DNA of 64,000 nt from Lachnospiraceae bacterium (GTDB lineage: Bacteria > Bacillota > Clostridia > Lachnospirales > Lachnospiraceae): assembly GCA_024699325.1 (NCBI GenBank), contig JAILPS010000054.1, forward strand, positions 57,051-121,050, written 5' to 3'. Shown piece by piece: positions 1-8,591 of this stretch (positions within the stretch are counted from its first letter, which is position 1; each line of letters begins with the position of its first letter). The notes under the pieces were generated by a model. That model worked only from the letters and a program-made list of their open reading frames with translations. It was not told the DNA's origin and searched no databases. A program made the translations under genes and the position numbers.

Positions 1-13
1 AAGGTAAGAAGTG

Positions 14-1501
14 ATGAAGGAATGTTTGACAGCCGGGGAGGCGAAGCTGCTTGATAAGCAGACAATAGAGTTTGGAACAGACGAACTTGAGCTCATGGAG
101 AGAGCTGCCCGCGGCGTCGAGAATAGAATCACAGGACTGTTTGAGCAGTCCTCAAAAATAGTGCTCCTCTGCGGTATGGGAAACAACGGTGGGGACGCTC
201 TGGCCGTGGCGAGAATGCTTAATGACAGGGATTACCCTGTCACGGTGGTGCTCGCAGGCGACGAAGAGCGCGCCAGCGCTTCCTGGAAGTGGCAGAAGGA
301 GCATTTGTGCGTCTATAGGGAACTGAGGGCTGTGGACACTGTCTCAGATGATGTGAGACTTGCCATAGCAGAGGCCGACGCGGTGGTGGACGGACTGTTT
401 GGCATAGGTCTTAGCCGCGATGTGTCGGGCGTATATGAAGAGCTCATAGATATTGTAAATGCTTCCTCTGCCCATGTGATAGCCGTCGACATAGCGTCAG
501 GAATTAACGCTGACACGGGCCAGATTATGAAGAGCGCAATCCGCGCGGATGAGACCGTGACATTTGGCTGCAAGAAGGTGGGCCATGTCCTTCACCCCGG
601 GCGCGCATACTCTGGGGAAGTCCATGTCTGCGATATAGGATTTATCACCCCGCAGAGGGCGGGAATAGAAAACTGCGCCATGGTTTTGGATGAGCAGTGT
701 CTGAGCGCGCTTCCCGACAGAAACACCTCCGGCAACAAGGGAACATTTGGCAAGGTTTACATAAGAGCCGGGAGCGCGGGAATGGCCGGCGCGGCGCTTC
801 TATGCGGCGAGGCGGCATATAGAACCGGCGTGGGACTTGTGTATCTGTCAAGCCCTGAGGAGAACAGGGTTATCATTCAGCTTGGGCTTCCCGAGGCGGT
901 TTATAAGGGGGACTCAAGCGACTATCTGACGCTTAGAACCGTGGACGCGGCGCTTATAGGCCCGGGGCTTACCACAGGTGACAATGCGGTGGCGGAGCTT
1001 AAGCGTCTTTTGGGAGCGGTCTACATCCCCATGGTGCTTGACGCGGACGCTCTAAACATCATCAGTCTCCACGACGACGTTGCGCTTCAGGTCAAGAATT
1101 ATCCGGCGCCTAAGATACTCACGCCTCACGCGGGCGAGATGGGAAGGCTTCTTCACAGGACGACTTCGAAGGTGAAGGAGGACATGGTGGCATCAGCTAA
1201 GGAGGCCGCGAGAATCTACGGCGCGGTGGTGGTGCTTAAGGATGCCTCAACTGTCATAACGGACGGCAATGCTGTCAGAATCTGCGACGCGGGAAGCGAC
1301 GGCGCGGGCTGCGGCGGAAGCGGCGACGTGCTAAGCGGCATAATCGCGGGACTTATAGCGGGGGGATGCAGCGCATTTGACGCGGCTGTCATGGGCGTGT
1401 ATATTCATGACAGGGCAGGTTTTATTGCCTCAGAGAAGCTGGGGCCAAGGTTCATGCTCTCAAGAGACATAATAGACTGCATGAAAGAGGTGCTTAGATG
1501 A
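14..1501 (+). CDS. nnr: Bifunctional NAD(P)H-hydrate epimerase / ADP-dependent dehydratase
   Basis: Repairs damaged NADH and NADPH: the N-terminal half (YjeF_N, about residues 1-210) interconverts the two epimers of NAD(P)HX, and the C-terminal half (ribokinase-like YjeF_C, about 220-495) dehydrates the S form with ADP. Seen: GMGNNGGDALAVARML near residue 55 in the epimerase domain, and the GCGGSGDVLSGIIAGL nucleotide-binding signature near the C-terminus. The fused length matches the family. An in-frame GTG at 11 directly precedes the ATG at 14; the purine-rich AAGG at the very window edge does not decide between them. The stop overlaps the alr start by four bases (ATGA), so the two genes are translationally coupled. 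Upstream context is cut off. Confidence 0.93.
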   Translation: MKECLTAGEAKLLDKQTIEFGTDELELMERAARGVENRITGLFEQSSKIVLLCGMGNNGGDALAVARMLNDRDYPVTVVLAGDEERASASWKWQKEHLCVYRELRAVDTVSDDVRLAIAEADAVVDGLFGIGLSRDVSGVYEELIDIVNASSAHVIAVDIASGINADTGQIMKSAIRADETVTFGCKKVGHVLHPGRAYSGEVHVCDIGFITPQRAGIENCAMVLDEQCLSALPDRNTSGNKGTFGKVYIRAGSAGMAGAALLCGEAAYRTGVGLVYLSSPEENRVIIQLGLPEAVYKGDSSDYLTLRTVDAALIGPGLTTGDNAVAELKRLLGAVYIPMVLDADALNIISLHDDVALQVKNYPAPKILTPHAGEMGRLLHRTTSKVKEDMVASAKEAARIYGAVVVLKDASTVITDGNAVRICDAGSDGAGCGGSGDVLSGIIAGLIAGGCSAFDAAVMGVYIHDRAGFIASEKLGPRFMLSRDIIDCMKEVLR

Positions 1502-2727
1502 ACACATATCACAGAGTCTGGGCCGACATAGACTTAGACGCTATTAGGGACAATGTTATAAACCAGAGGGCCAATATAGAGAAGAAGGGCGGGAGCGCGA
1601 AGCTGTGCGCGGTGATTAAGGCCGACGGCTACGGCCACGGCGCAGTGCCCATAGCAAGAGCCATAGACGATTTAGTGTGGGGCTACGCGGTTGCCTGCGT
1701 GGGCGAGGCCGTAACCCTCCGGGAAAATGGCATAGACAAGCCCATTCTGGTGCTGGGCTATGTGGACGAGGCAGAGTTTTACGACTGCATTAGATACGGC
1801 ATCAGGATTTCTCTCTACGAGAAGTCCATAGCTGACGCCCTCGTCCAGGCTGTAAGGCGCTACAGGATTGAGACAGGCAACTACACTGTCAAAGCCATCG
1901 CCCACGTGAAGGTTGACACAGGCATGGGGCGCATAGGTTTTCTGACCTGCACAGAGGAAGTGTTTGGGCAGTCCGTGGAGGAGATTAGCGGGATATGCAA
2001 GTATCCGGAGATAGATTTTGAAGGGTGCTTTATGCATTTTTCCAAATGTGACGAGGCGGACAAGACATTTGCAGACCTGCAGTACAACCGCTTTAAGCGA
2101 ATGATTGAGGCGTTAGCTGACAGGGGTGTGGAGTTTAGGATACGCCACTGCGACAACTCCGCGGGAATAATCGACAGGCCTAACTGGCACATGGACATGG
2201 TGAGAATGGGCATCTCGCTCTACGGCTTATATCCCTCAGAGGAGGTGGATAAGCTGGCGGTTTATCTTAGGCCAGCCATGTCGATTAAGAGCCAGATCGT
2301 GTTTTTAAAGGAGCTTCCGGAGGGCGTTCCCATAAGCTACGGGGGAACATTTGTGACACAGAGAGTGACGAAGGTTGCGACCGTCCCTGTGGGATATGCT
2401 GACGGCTATCCGAGACTTCTGTCTAACAAGGGCTTTGTGTTGATCAGAGGGAAGCGCGCCCGCATCATCGGCCGGGTGTGCATGGACCAGTTCATGGTTG
2501 ACGTGACGGACATAGAGGGTGTCAGAAAACACGACGAGGTGATCATCGTGGGACGCGAGGGCGACGAGAAGATAAGCGTGGAGGAGCTCGGGCGCTTAAG
2601 CGGAAGGTTTAACTACGAGTTCGTGTGTGATATCTCCAAGAGAGTGCCCAGAATCTATCACAGAGACGGAAAGATCACATATGTTAAGGATTATATACAT
2701 GACAAATTCGATGAGCAGGGCAATTGA
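1498..2727 (+). CDS. alr: Alanine racemase
   Basis: Converts L-alanine to D-alanine for peptidoglycan, using PLP; feeds Ddl, which is encoded at 32.6 kb. Seen: the PLP-lysine motif CAVIKADGYGHG with Lys at about residue 41, a (beta/alpha)8 barrel-type N-terminal half, and the second catalytic base in PISYGGTF near residue 279. The C-terminal beta domain contains RVCMDQFMVDVTD. 409 residues is slightly long for the family because of a short C-terminal tail (about residues 385-409). Coupled to the preceding nnr gene by a 4-bp overlap, an arrangement that is common in Bacillota. Confidence 0.95.
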   Translation: MNTYHRVWADIDLDAIRDNVINQRANIEKKGGSAKLCAVIKADGYGHGAVPIARAIDDLVWGYAVACVGEAVTLRENGIDKPILVLGYVDEAEFYDCIRYGIRISLYEKSIADALVQAVRRYRIETGNYTVKAIAHVKVDTGMGRIGFLTCTEEVFGQSVEEISGICKYPEIDFEGCFMHFSKCDEADKTFADLQYNRFKRMIEALADRGVEFRIRHCDNSAGIIDRPNWHMDMVRMGISLYGLYPSEEVDKLAVYLRPAMSIKSQIVFLKELPEGVPISYGGTFVTQRVTKVATVPVGYADGYPRLLSNKGFVLIRGKRARIIGRVCMDQFMVDVTDIEGVRKHDEVIIVGREGDEKISVEELGRLSGRFNYEFVCDISKRVPRIYHRDGKITYVKDYIHDKFDEQGN

Positions 2728-2730
2728 TTG

Positions 2731-2759
2731 TTGACGAATTGTTTTCAAGGTGTTAAAAT
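2731..2759 (+). promoter_or_regulatory. Predicted sigma-A promoter of yebC
   Basis: TTGACG (2731-2736), 17-bp spacer, TAAAAT (2754-2759). It lies in the only gap between alr and yebC and leaves a leader of roughly 35 bases before the ribosome site AAGGAG at about 2790. Assignment is by consensus match only. Confidence 0.6.
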
Positions 2760-2801
2760 TACCCCGTTTATTGTAAGTTTATTTTATTAAGGAGATTAGA
2801 G

Positions 2802-3530
2802 ATGTCAGGACATAACAAATTTTCGAATATCAAGCACAAGAAGGAAAAGAACGACGCTGCCAAGGGCAAGGTCTTCACAAGAATCGGACGTGAGATCGCA
2901 GTAGCAGTCAAGGAGGGCGGTCCTGATCCTAACAATAACGGTAAGCTGCGCGACGTAATCGCGAAGGCGAAGGCTCAGAACATGCCTAACGACACAATCG
3001 ACAGAAGCATCAAGAAGGCTGCAGGCGACGCCAACGCTGCCAACTACGAGGCTATCACATACGAGGGATACGGCCCTAAGGGAACCGCAATCATCGTTGA
3101 GACACTTACAGACAACAGAAACCGTACCGCTTCCAACGTTCGCAACGCCTTCACCAAGGGCGGCGGCAATGTGGGAACCAGCGGCTGCGTGTCATTCATG
3201 TTTGACAAGAAGGGTCAGATCATCATTGACAAGGAGGAGTTCGAGGGCGATGCCGACGAGCTCATGATGGTTGCCCTTGACGCAGGAGCAGAGGACTTCT
3301 CAGAGGAGGAGGACAGCTTCGAGATCATCACAGCTCCTGAGGATTTCTCAGCAGTTTACGAGGCACTCGCAGCGGCAGACATTCCTATGGCTGACGCAGA
3401 GGTCACCATGATTCCTCAGACATGGGTTGAGCTTTCAGAGGAGGACGATCTGAAGATGATGAACAGAATCTTAGACCTCCTTGACGACGATGATGACGTT
3501 CAGAACGTGTACCACAACTGGGACGAATAA
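2802..3530 (+). CDS. yebC: YebC/PmpR family DNA-binding or translation-associated protein
   Basis: Member of the YebC/TACO1 family, described as transcriptional regulators and, more recently, as factors that help ribosomes through difficult sequences. Seen: the family N-terminus [18 protein letters not shown], the [12 protein letters not shown] motif near residue 40, the central [19 protein letters not shown] block, and a very acidic C-terminus ending in [15 protein letters not shown]. 242 residues is normal. Well spaced ribosome site (AAGGAG) before the ATG. Stands alone between its own promoter and a terminator. Which of the two proposed roles applies here cannot be told from sequence. Confidence 0.95.
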   Translation: MSGHNKFSNIKHKKEKNDAAKGKVFTRIGREIAVAVKEGGPDPNNNGKLRDVIAKAKAQNMPNDTIDRSIKKAAGDANAANYEAITYEGYGPKGTAIIVETLTDNRNRTASNVRNAFTKGGGNVGTSGCVSFMFDKKGQIIIDKEEFEGDADELMMVALDAGAEDFSEEEDSFEIITAPEDFSAVYEALAAADIPMADAEVTMIPQTWVELSEEDDLKMMNRILDLLDDDDDVQNVYHNWDE

Positions 3531-3567
3531 TTTTTGAAACATTTGAGATGCGATATATAGCAAAATT

Positions 3568-3593
3568 GGCAATGTGAAAACATTGCCTTTTTT
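3568..3593 (+). terminator. Intrinsic terminator after yebC
   Basis: GGCAATG (3568-3574) pairs with CATTGCC (3581-3587) around a six-base loop, followed by a run of six T. Confidence 0.85.
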
Positions 3594-3641
3594 GTTGTCA
3601 TGTTACATAATCTTAATTAGAAAACACTTACGGAGGTTGCT

Positions 3642-4607
3642 ATGAAATACAATCCAGCAGACAAAAACGCCCAGTTAGAGGTTATAAATGTGCTTAAATA
3701 TCTGTTTGATATTAATGGGCGCAGGGTCATAACAGGCCAGCACACACAGACCATGAACATGGAGGAGCTTAAGACCATACAGAGGGAGACCGGCAAATCC
3801 CCGGCTCTTTTAGGGTTTGAGCTTCTTAGCTACTCCCCAAACATTAACTATTCAGACACGGACGAGGAGTGCCTAGAGGAGGTCTATGCAAACCGCGGCA
3901 CGCTTGAGAGAGCCTGGGAGTGGGCAGCTGAGGGCGGACTTATCACCATGACCTGGCACTGGTTCTCTCCGCTAGGCGGAAGAAGCAAGAGCTTCTTTAC
4001 GAGAAACACGGATTTTGATGCCAGCCAGGCAGTCATCGAGGGAACCCCTGAGAACAGGGCGCTCATGTCGGACATGGACTACATGGCGGGACTGCTCAGA
4101 CCATTTGCCGACAGACATGTGCCGATACTATGGAGACCGTTTCACGAATCCGAGGGCGACTGGTTCTGGTGGGGCGCTAAGGGCGCTCAGACTGCCAAGC
4201 GCCTGTTTCAGATAATGTTTGACAGGTTTACCTATCTTGGACTTCACAACCTTATCTGGGTGTGGAACTCCACAAACCCGGAGACCTACCCCGGAGATGA
4301 CTATGTAGATATAGTCACGAGGGATATGTATCCTCCCGCCCACGAGCACACCGCCAGGGAGAAGGAGTACGAGGGCATGGTTAAGATTAACCCCTCAGAC
4401 AAAATCTTAGCAATCGGCGAGACGGGCGTTCTTCCGGACGTGGATAGCTGCGTTAATTCCGGCAGGGCGTGGGCATATTACATGACCTGGTCGAGGGTTT
4501 TCTGCCTAAGCGAGGAATATAACAGCTACGACTACATGAGGAAGCTCTACGCAAGTGAGCACGCGGTTACGCTCACAGATCTTCCGAAGCTTTATGAGGT
4601 TTTATAG
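3642..4607 (+). CDS. Glycoside hydrolase family 26 (beta-mannanase-type) protein, no signal peptide
   Basis: GH26 enzymes cleave beta-1,4-mannans or related beta-glycans with retention. Seen: the acid/base motif WRPFHES with Glu169, the nucleophile motif AIGETG with Glu260, and conserved aromatic substrate platforms (MTWHWFSP at 103-110; GDWFWWG at 172-178). The protein begins MKYNPADKNAQ with no signal peptide, membrane anchor or carbohydrate module, so it is probably cytoplasmic and acts on imported oligosaccharides. This is inference. 321 residues is the bare catalytic domain. It has a ribosome site (CGGAGG) before the ATG and is not in an obvious carbohydrate-uptake operon. Confidence 0.88.
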   Translation: MKYNPADKNAQLEVINVLKYLFDINGRRVITGQHTQTMNMEELKTIQRETGKSPALLGFELLSYSPNINYSDTDEECLEEVYANRGTLERAWEWAAEGGLITMTWHWFSPLGGRSKSFFTRNTDFDASQAVIEGTPENRALMSDMDYMAGLLRPFADRHVPILWRPFHESEGDWFWWGAKGAQTAKRLFQIMFDRFTYLGLHNLIWVWNSTNPETYPGDDYVDIVTRDMYPPAHEHTAREKEYEGMVKINPSDKILAIGETGVLPDVDSCVNSGRAWAYYMTWSRVFCLSEEYNSYDYMRKLYASEHAVTLTDLPKLYEVL

Positions 4608-4656
4608 ACAAAACACATATTTTTAGCGCCTGTCAAGGAGTTTTGACAAATTCAAC

Positions 4657-4761
4657 ATGCCAAGATTTGAATTGTTGATCGCGGGAGCCCTGATTTCAGC
4701 GCTTGGAATGGGCATTGGAGCGCTAATTTACAGGTGCAGAGCAAATAAAAAAAACGAATAA
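4657..4761 (+). CDS. Possible 34-residue single-pass membrane peptide
   Basis: An ATG-started frame of 34 codons encodes a short polar N-terminus, a hydrophobic segment LLIAGALISALGMGIGALIY (about residues 6-25) and a basic tail ending KKNE. A purine-rich AAGGAG lies at 4635-4640, 16 bases before the ATG, which is further than usual, so the start signal is weak. It sits in the gap between the GH26 gene and the acyltransferase promoter. I do not recognise a family. It could be a real small membrane protein or chance. Confidence 0.35.
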   Translation: MPRFELLIAGALISALGMGIGALIYRCRANKKNE

Positions 4762-4763
4762 TA

Positions 4764-4792
4764 CTGACATAGCGAAAAACTTGTGTTATAAT
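4764..4792 (+). promoter_or_regulatory. Predicted sigma-A promoter of the acyltransferase-exoA-glcK operon
   Basis: CTGACA (4764-4769), 17-bp spacer, TATAAT (4787-4792), about 30 bases before the start codon at 4821. The three following genes overlap or abut, so this probably drives all of them. Confidence 0.65.
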
Positions 4793-4820
4793 CCATGCGT
4801 AAATTTAGCGGGAGTGTATC

Positions 4821-5879
4821 ATGAGAGAGAAGGTTCATTTTATCAATGTTTTAAAAGTCGTATGCTTTGGGCTGATATTCTATTATCACGCGATAATAGA
4901 AGCCCAGATGCGATTTATCATAACGGCGTCTAACACGTCGCTCTATATGAACAGCAATAGCCACATTGCGACATGCGCTGTGGCTCTGTTTTTTATGTTG
5001 TCAGGCATGGGTCTGATGCTCAGCATGGGCAGAAACGACAGGATTGACCTGCTTGCCTACTATAAGAAGAGGGTTGTGAGGATTATGGTTCCGTACTGGA
5101 TCTGCACCCTCATATTCTTCGTGGTTTTGTTTAACTGCCATCTAAACGAGGCGATTCCCAAGTGGATGCTTATATTTAACGTCATAGGAATGGACGGATA
5201 TCTGTCCATGTTTGGCATAAGCACCATGTACATGTGCGTGGGAGAGTGGTTTTTGGGCTGTCTTCTCATCATGTACATCTTCTTCCCGCTGTTTCACAGG
5301 TGGATGAAGAGAAAGCCGAAGCTTTTTATGATAATCGCCACGGCCATATATCTGTTTATAAGCATGCTGTATTTCACGGGGCATTCGTTTTTCAGAACCG
5401 TGGACTTCACTAACGTTTTTATCAAAATGTACGAATTCATCCTGGGAATGTATCTCGCTACGGTGTGGAAGAGGATTGAGAAGAAGCATTTCCTGATGGC
5501 TATAATAGTGGTGCTGCTGTTCTGGTTTCTGCCATTTAGCGTGGCCATACCTGAGGCGGTCAAAATCACCCTCTATGCGCTGTCTGTTTTCGTGGTGTTT
5601 GCATATCTTGAGAGCACATTTGAGAGGATGCCTAAGCTCTGCCGCGCAAGCGACATATGCTGTAAATATTCCTACGAGACATACCTTGTGCACCACGGAG
5701 TCATACTGTTTGTGCTAAACAAGCTGTGGCCCAGGAACTGGTTTGGAACCAACGTAATTGCCGCAATCATCGCGCAGATAGTGCTCAGCGTGATAAGCGG
5801 CGTCATACTGTACGAGCTTAGCACGTTCTGTATTAAGCTCCCCAAAACTATCAGAAAAAGGAGAAGGGCGAAGAAGTGA
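4821..5879 (+). CDS. Acyltransferase family 3 integral membrane protein
   Basis: Acyltransferase-3 proteins transfer acyl groups to cell-surface polysaccharides or other envelope substrates. Seen: an early membrane segment followed by the family His (FYYHAIIEAQ, about residues 20-29), FFMLSGMGLMLS (about 57-68), YYKKRVVRIMVPYWICT in the first cytoplasmic loop, and about ten hydrophobic segments across 352 residues. The C-terminus is strongly basic (RKRRRAKK). Substrate is unknown. The GTG of exoA overlaps its stop by four bases. Confidence 0.85.
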   Translation: MREKVHFINVLKVVCFGLIFYYHAIIEAQMRFIITASNTSLYMNSNSHIATCAVALFFMLSGMGLMLSMGRNDRIDLLAYYKKRVVRIMVPYWICTLIFFVVLFNCHLNEAIPKWMLIFNVIGMDGYLSMFGISTMYMCVGEWFLGCLLIMYIFFPLFHRWMKRKPKLFMIIATAIYLFISMLYFTGHSFFRTVDFTNVFIKMYEFILGMYLATVWKRIEKKHFLMAIIVVLLFWFLPFSVAIPEAVKITLYALSVFVVFAYLESTFERMPKLCRASDICCKYSYETYLVHHGVILFVLNKLWPRNWFGTNVIAAIIAQIVLSVISGVILYELSTFCIKLPKTIRKRRRAKK

Positions 5880-6634
5880 AGAAGTTTATATCCTGGAATG
5901 TCAACGGTATCAGAAGCTGCATGGACAAGGGTTTTATGGAGTTTTTTAATGAGGCGGATGCGGACATCTTCTGTCTGCAGGAGACGAAGGTGAGCGACGG
6001 ACAGATCGATTTTGCCCCTGAGGGATACCACTGCTACTGGAACTACGCGGATAAGAAGGGCTACTCAGGAACTGCGGTTTTTAGTAAGGTAGAGCCTTTA
6101 AATGTAACCTATGGAATGGGCATCGATGAGCACGACCACGAGGGACGCGTCATCACCTGCGAATACGAGGACTTCTACTTCGTCTGCGTGTACACGCCAA
6201 ACTCCAAGAGGGAGCTTGAAAGACTTGACTACCGCCAGGTCTGGGAGGACGATTTCAGGGCGTATTTAAACAGGCTTCGCGAGTCGAAGGGAGTGGTTGT
6301 CACTGGCGATATGAATGTGGCTCACCAGGAGATTGACCTTAAAAACCCTAAATCCAACCGCAGAAATGCGGGCTTTACCGACGAGGAGAGGGCGAAGATG
6401 ACAGAGCTTCTAGGAAGCGGTTTCATCGACACCTTCAGGTTTTTCTACCCCGACCAGAGGGACATCTATTCCTGGTGGTCATACATGTTTAAGGCGAGAG
6501 AGAAGAACGCAGGCTGGCGTATAGATTATTTTCTGGCAAGCGAGGAGCTTAGGGACAGGCTTGTGGACGCGAAGATCCACACCCAGGTTTTAGGGTCAGA
6601 TCACTGTCCTGTGGAGTTAGATATAGAGGTTTGA
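5876..6634 (+). CDS. exoA: Exodeoxyribonuclease III (AP endonuclease)
   Basis: Metal-dependent base-excision repair nuclease of the Xth/ExoA family that cuts at abasic sites. Seen: ISWNVNGIRS at the N-terminus, metal-binding Glu36 in CLQETKVSD, VTGDMNVAHQEIDL with the catalytic Asp/Asn pair, WRIDYFLAS, and the terminal SDHCPVELD with the catalytic His. 252 residues is the usual length. Starts with GTG inside the end of the acyltransferase gene and ends one base before glcK. Confidence 0.96.
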   Translation: MKKFISWNVNGIRSCMDKGFMEFFNEADADIFCLQETKVSDGQIDFAPEGYHCYWNYADKKGYSGTAVFSKVEPLNVTYGMGIDEHDHEGRVITCEYEDFYFVCVYTPNSKRELERLDYRQVWEDDFRAYLNRLRESKGVVVTGDMNVAHQEIDLKNPKSNRRNAGFTDEERAKMTELLGSGFIDTFRFFYPDQRDIYSWWSYMFKAREKNAGWRIDYFLASEELRDRLVDAKIHTQVLGSDHCPVELDIEV

Positions 6635-6635
6635 T

Positions 6636-7583
6636 ATGTACAGAGTTGGAATAGACTTAGGAGGAACCGCCATCAAGGCGGGGCTGGTCGACGAAAACTG
6701 GAATATAGTTAGGGATATGAGCATTCCCACAGATGCGCACAGGCCGTGGCAGGAGGTTGCTCTTGACATGGCGGCGATGGTTAAGAGGCTTGTGGCGGAT
6801 GCACAGGTTAACATGGAGGAGGTCGCGGGCATAGGTATAGGAAGCCCTGGAACCATAGATGCCTCCACAGGAACTGTGGTGTATTCTAACAATATTGTCT
6901 GGGAGGATGTTCCGCTTGGAGAGTTTATAGGCGAGGTGTGTGGCAAAGCTGTAAAAGTCAGCAACGACGCCAACTGCGCGGCGCTTGGAGAGGTCGTGGC
7001 GGGAGCTGGACGGGGCGTGAAGAACGCCATTATGCTCACGCTTGGCACAGGTGTCGGCGGCGGAATAGTCATAGACGGCAAAGTGTTTGAGGGCGGTCAT
7101 GCAGGCGGCGCAGAGCTTGGACACACGGTCATAAGGGCAGGCGGGCAGTTATGCACCTGCGGAAGAAGAGGATGTCTTGAGGCGTATGCATCCGCCACGG
7201 CTCTGATAGCATTCACAAAAAGAGCGGCAGAGAATGACCCATTATCCCTCATATGGAAGATGGCAGAGGGGAATCTGGACAATGTAAACGGCAGGACTGT
7301 GTTTGACGCATCTGACGCAGGTGATGCCACGGCCGCGAAAGTGGTCAGGGAATACATAGAGAATCTTGGCATAGGCATAACGGATTTTGTCAATGTTTTC
7401 CGCCCCGACGTGGTGATACTTGGCGGAGGAGTGTGCGCACAGGGCGAGAAGCTCACCGCGCCTATAGAGGCGTATGTGAGGGATCACGCATTTGGCGCAG
7501 ATTTAGGATTTACTCCGAGGGTTGTGACGGCAACTCTTGGAAACCGGGCAGGAATAATCGGCGCTGCGGCGCTTAGTGAATAG
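6636..7583 (+). CDS. glcK: ROK family glucokinase
   Basis: Phosphorylates glucose to glucose-6-phosphate with ATP. Seen: phosphate-binding loop GIDLGGTAIKAGLVD at the N-terminus, second ATP-binding motif LGTGVGGGIVIDG, and the ROK zinc motif CTCGRRGCLE. 315 residues matches the family. It is one of two ROK kinases in the window; the other (39454-40389) has the same signatures. It overlaps no DNA-binding domain, so it is an enzyme and not a ROK repressor. Ends in a clear terminator. Confidence 0.92.
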   Translation: MYRVGIDLGGTAIKAGLVDENWNIVRDMSIPTDAHRPWQEVALDMAAMVKRLVADAQVNMEEVAGIGIGSPGTIDASTGTVVYSNNIVWEDVPLGEFIGEVCGKAVKVSNDANCAALGEVVAGAGRGVKNAIMLTLGTGVGGGIVIDGKVFEGGHAGGAELGHTVIRAGGQLCTCGRRGCLEAYASATALIAFTKRAAENDPLSLIWKMAEGNLDNVNGRTVFDASDAGDATAAKVVREYIENLGIGITDFVNVFRPDVVILGGGVCAQGEKLTAPIEAYVRDHAFGADLGFTPRVVTATLGNRAGIIGAAALSE

Positions 7584-7596
7584 TCAATACGGTGAT

Positions 7597-7626
7597 AAGC
7601 GAGGCTTGGAAGGCCTCGCTTTTTTG
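7597..7626 (+). terminator. Intrinsic terminator after glcK
   Basis: AAGCGAGGC (7597-7605) pairs with GCCTCGCTT (7613-7621) around a seven-base loop, followed by a T run. Confidence 0.9.
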
Positions 7627-7666
7627 CGTTTTTAGACCGTGTACAGTAAAATCTCACAAAGGGGAA

Positions 7667-7767
7667 TGATTATTTTTAGTTATTTTGCGTGAGTGAATGT
7701 GATTATTTGTGATTGACAATGATTATTTTGAGTGGTATTGTGGACATAGACGGAGATTATTTTTGGT
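7667..7767 (+). promoter_or_regulatory. fru operon promoter with four direct repeats (candidate FruR operators)
   Basis: Promoter TTGACA (7713-7718), 17-bp spacer, TATTGT (7736-7741). Four near-identical copies of GATTATTTT lie around it: 7667-7679, 7700-7712, 7720-7732 and 7755-7767. The third copy lies between -35 and -10 and the second directly abuts the -35. DeoR-type regulators are known to bind arrays of short direct repeats, and the first gene downstream is such a regulator, so autoregulation is the natural reading. The spacing (33, 20 and 35 bp) is close to whole or half helical turns. Confidence 0.65.
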
Positions 7768-7802
7768 TTTTTTATAAATACAGATGGGAGACTTGATCAC
7801 AG

Positions 7803-8564
7803 ATGCTCACAGAAGAACGTAGAAGTGCAATAGTAGCTTACATAGAGGAACATAAGGTTGTCACGGTGCAGGAGTTGGTTGAGGAGTTTGACGCATCAGC
7901 CGCCACCATCAGAAGAGATTTGTCGGCGCTTAGCGATGAGAAGAGGATAGTGAAGGTGTTTGGAGGCGCCACATCGCTCACAGCCAGAGACGTGGCCACG
8001 GTGGAGCCGTCGGTTGCCGAGAAGGAGCACTGCAACATGGAGGAGAAGGACATCATCTCTGAGTATGCGGCGTCCCTTATAAACGACAACGATTTTGTCT
8101 ACATTGATTCGGGGACGACCACACTTCATCTTATCGACCACATAACGAACAAGAACGCGAAGTACATAACCAACGGCATAGTTCACGCGAAGAGGCTTAT
8201 CGAGAGAGGCCTTCAGACCATGATTATCGGCGGCAGGGTGAAGCCCGTGACCGAGGCCGTTATCGGCTCTGACTGCGTGGAGACCCTTAGGAAGTTCCAC
8301 TTTACGAAGGCATTCATGGGAACCAACGGCATATCCGCCGGGGCAGGTTTTACAACCCCCGACGTGGACGAGGCGATGGTCAAGACAGAGGCCATAACAC
8401 ATTCCTACATGTCATATGTTCTGGCTGACCACAGCAAGTTCGGAGTGGTGAGCTCGGTGACATTTGCAGAGCTGGGCCGCTGCTGCATAATCACAGACAG
8501 GGAGCCTGCAAAGAAGTATCAGGACCTGACCATCATTAAGACAGTGGCAGGTAATGACAGATAA
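7803..8564 (+). CDS. fruR: DeoR-family transcriptional regulator of the fructose operon
   Basis: DeoR/GlpR-type repressor: N-terminal helix-turn-helix (about residues 5-55, with VQELVEEFDASAATIRRDLSALSDE) and a C-terminal sugar-phosphate-binding domain of the phosphoribose isomerase-like fold (DFVYIDSGTTTLHLIDH). 253 residues is standard. The likely effector is fructose-1-phosphate, inferred from the downstream fruK and fruA. First gene of the operon, preceded by four direct repeats that probably form its operator. Confidence 0.93.
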   Translation: MLTEERRSAIVAYIEEHKVVTVQELVEEFDASAATIRRDLSALSDEKRIVKVFGGATSLTARDVATVEPSVAEKEHCNMEEKDIISEYAASLINDNDFVYIDSGTTTLHLIDHITNKNAKYITNGIVHAKRLIERGLQTMIIGGRVKPVTEAVIGSDCVETLRKFHFTKAFMGTNGISAGAGFTTPDVDEAMVKTEAITHSYMSYVLADHSKFGVVSSVTFAELGRCCIITDREPAKKYQDLTIIKTVAGNDR

Positions 8565-8591
8565 TCTAATGATGAAAGGAGCACAGTGCGC

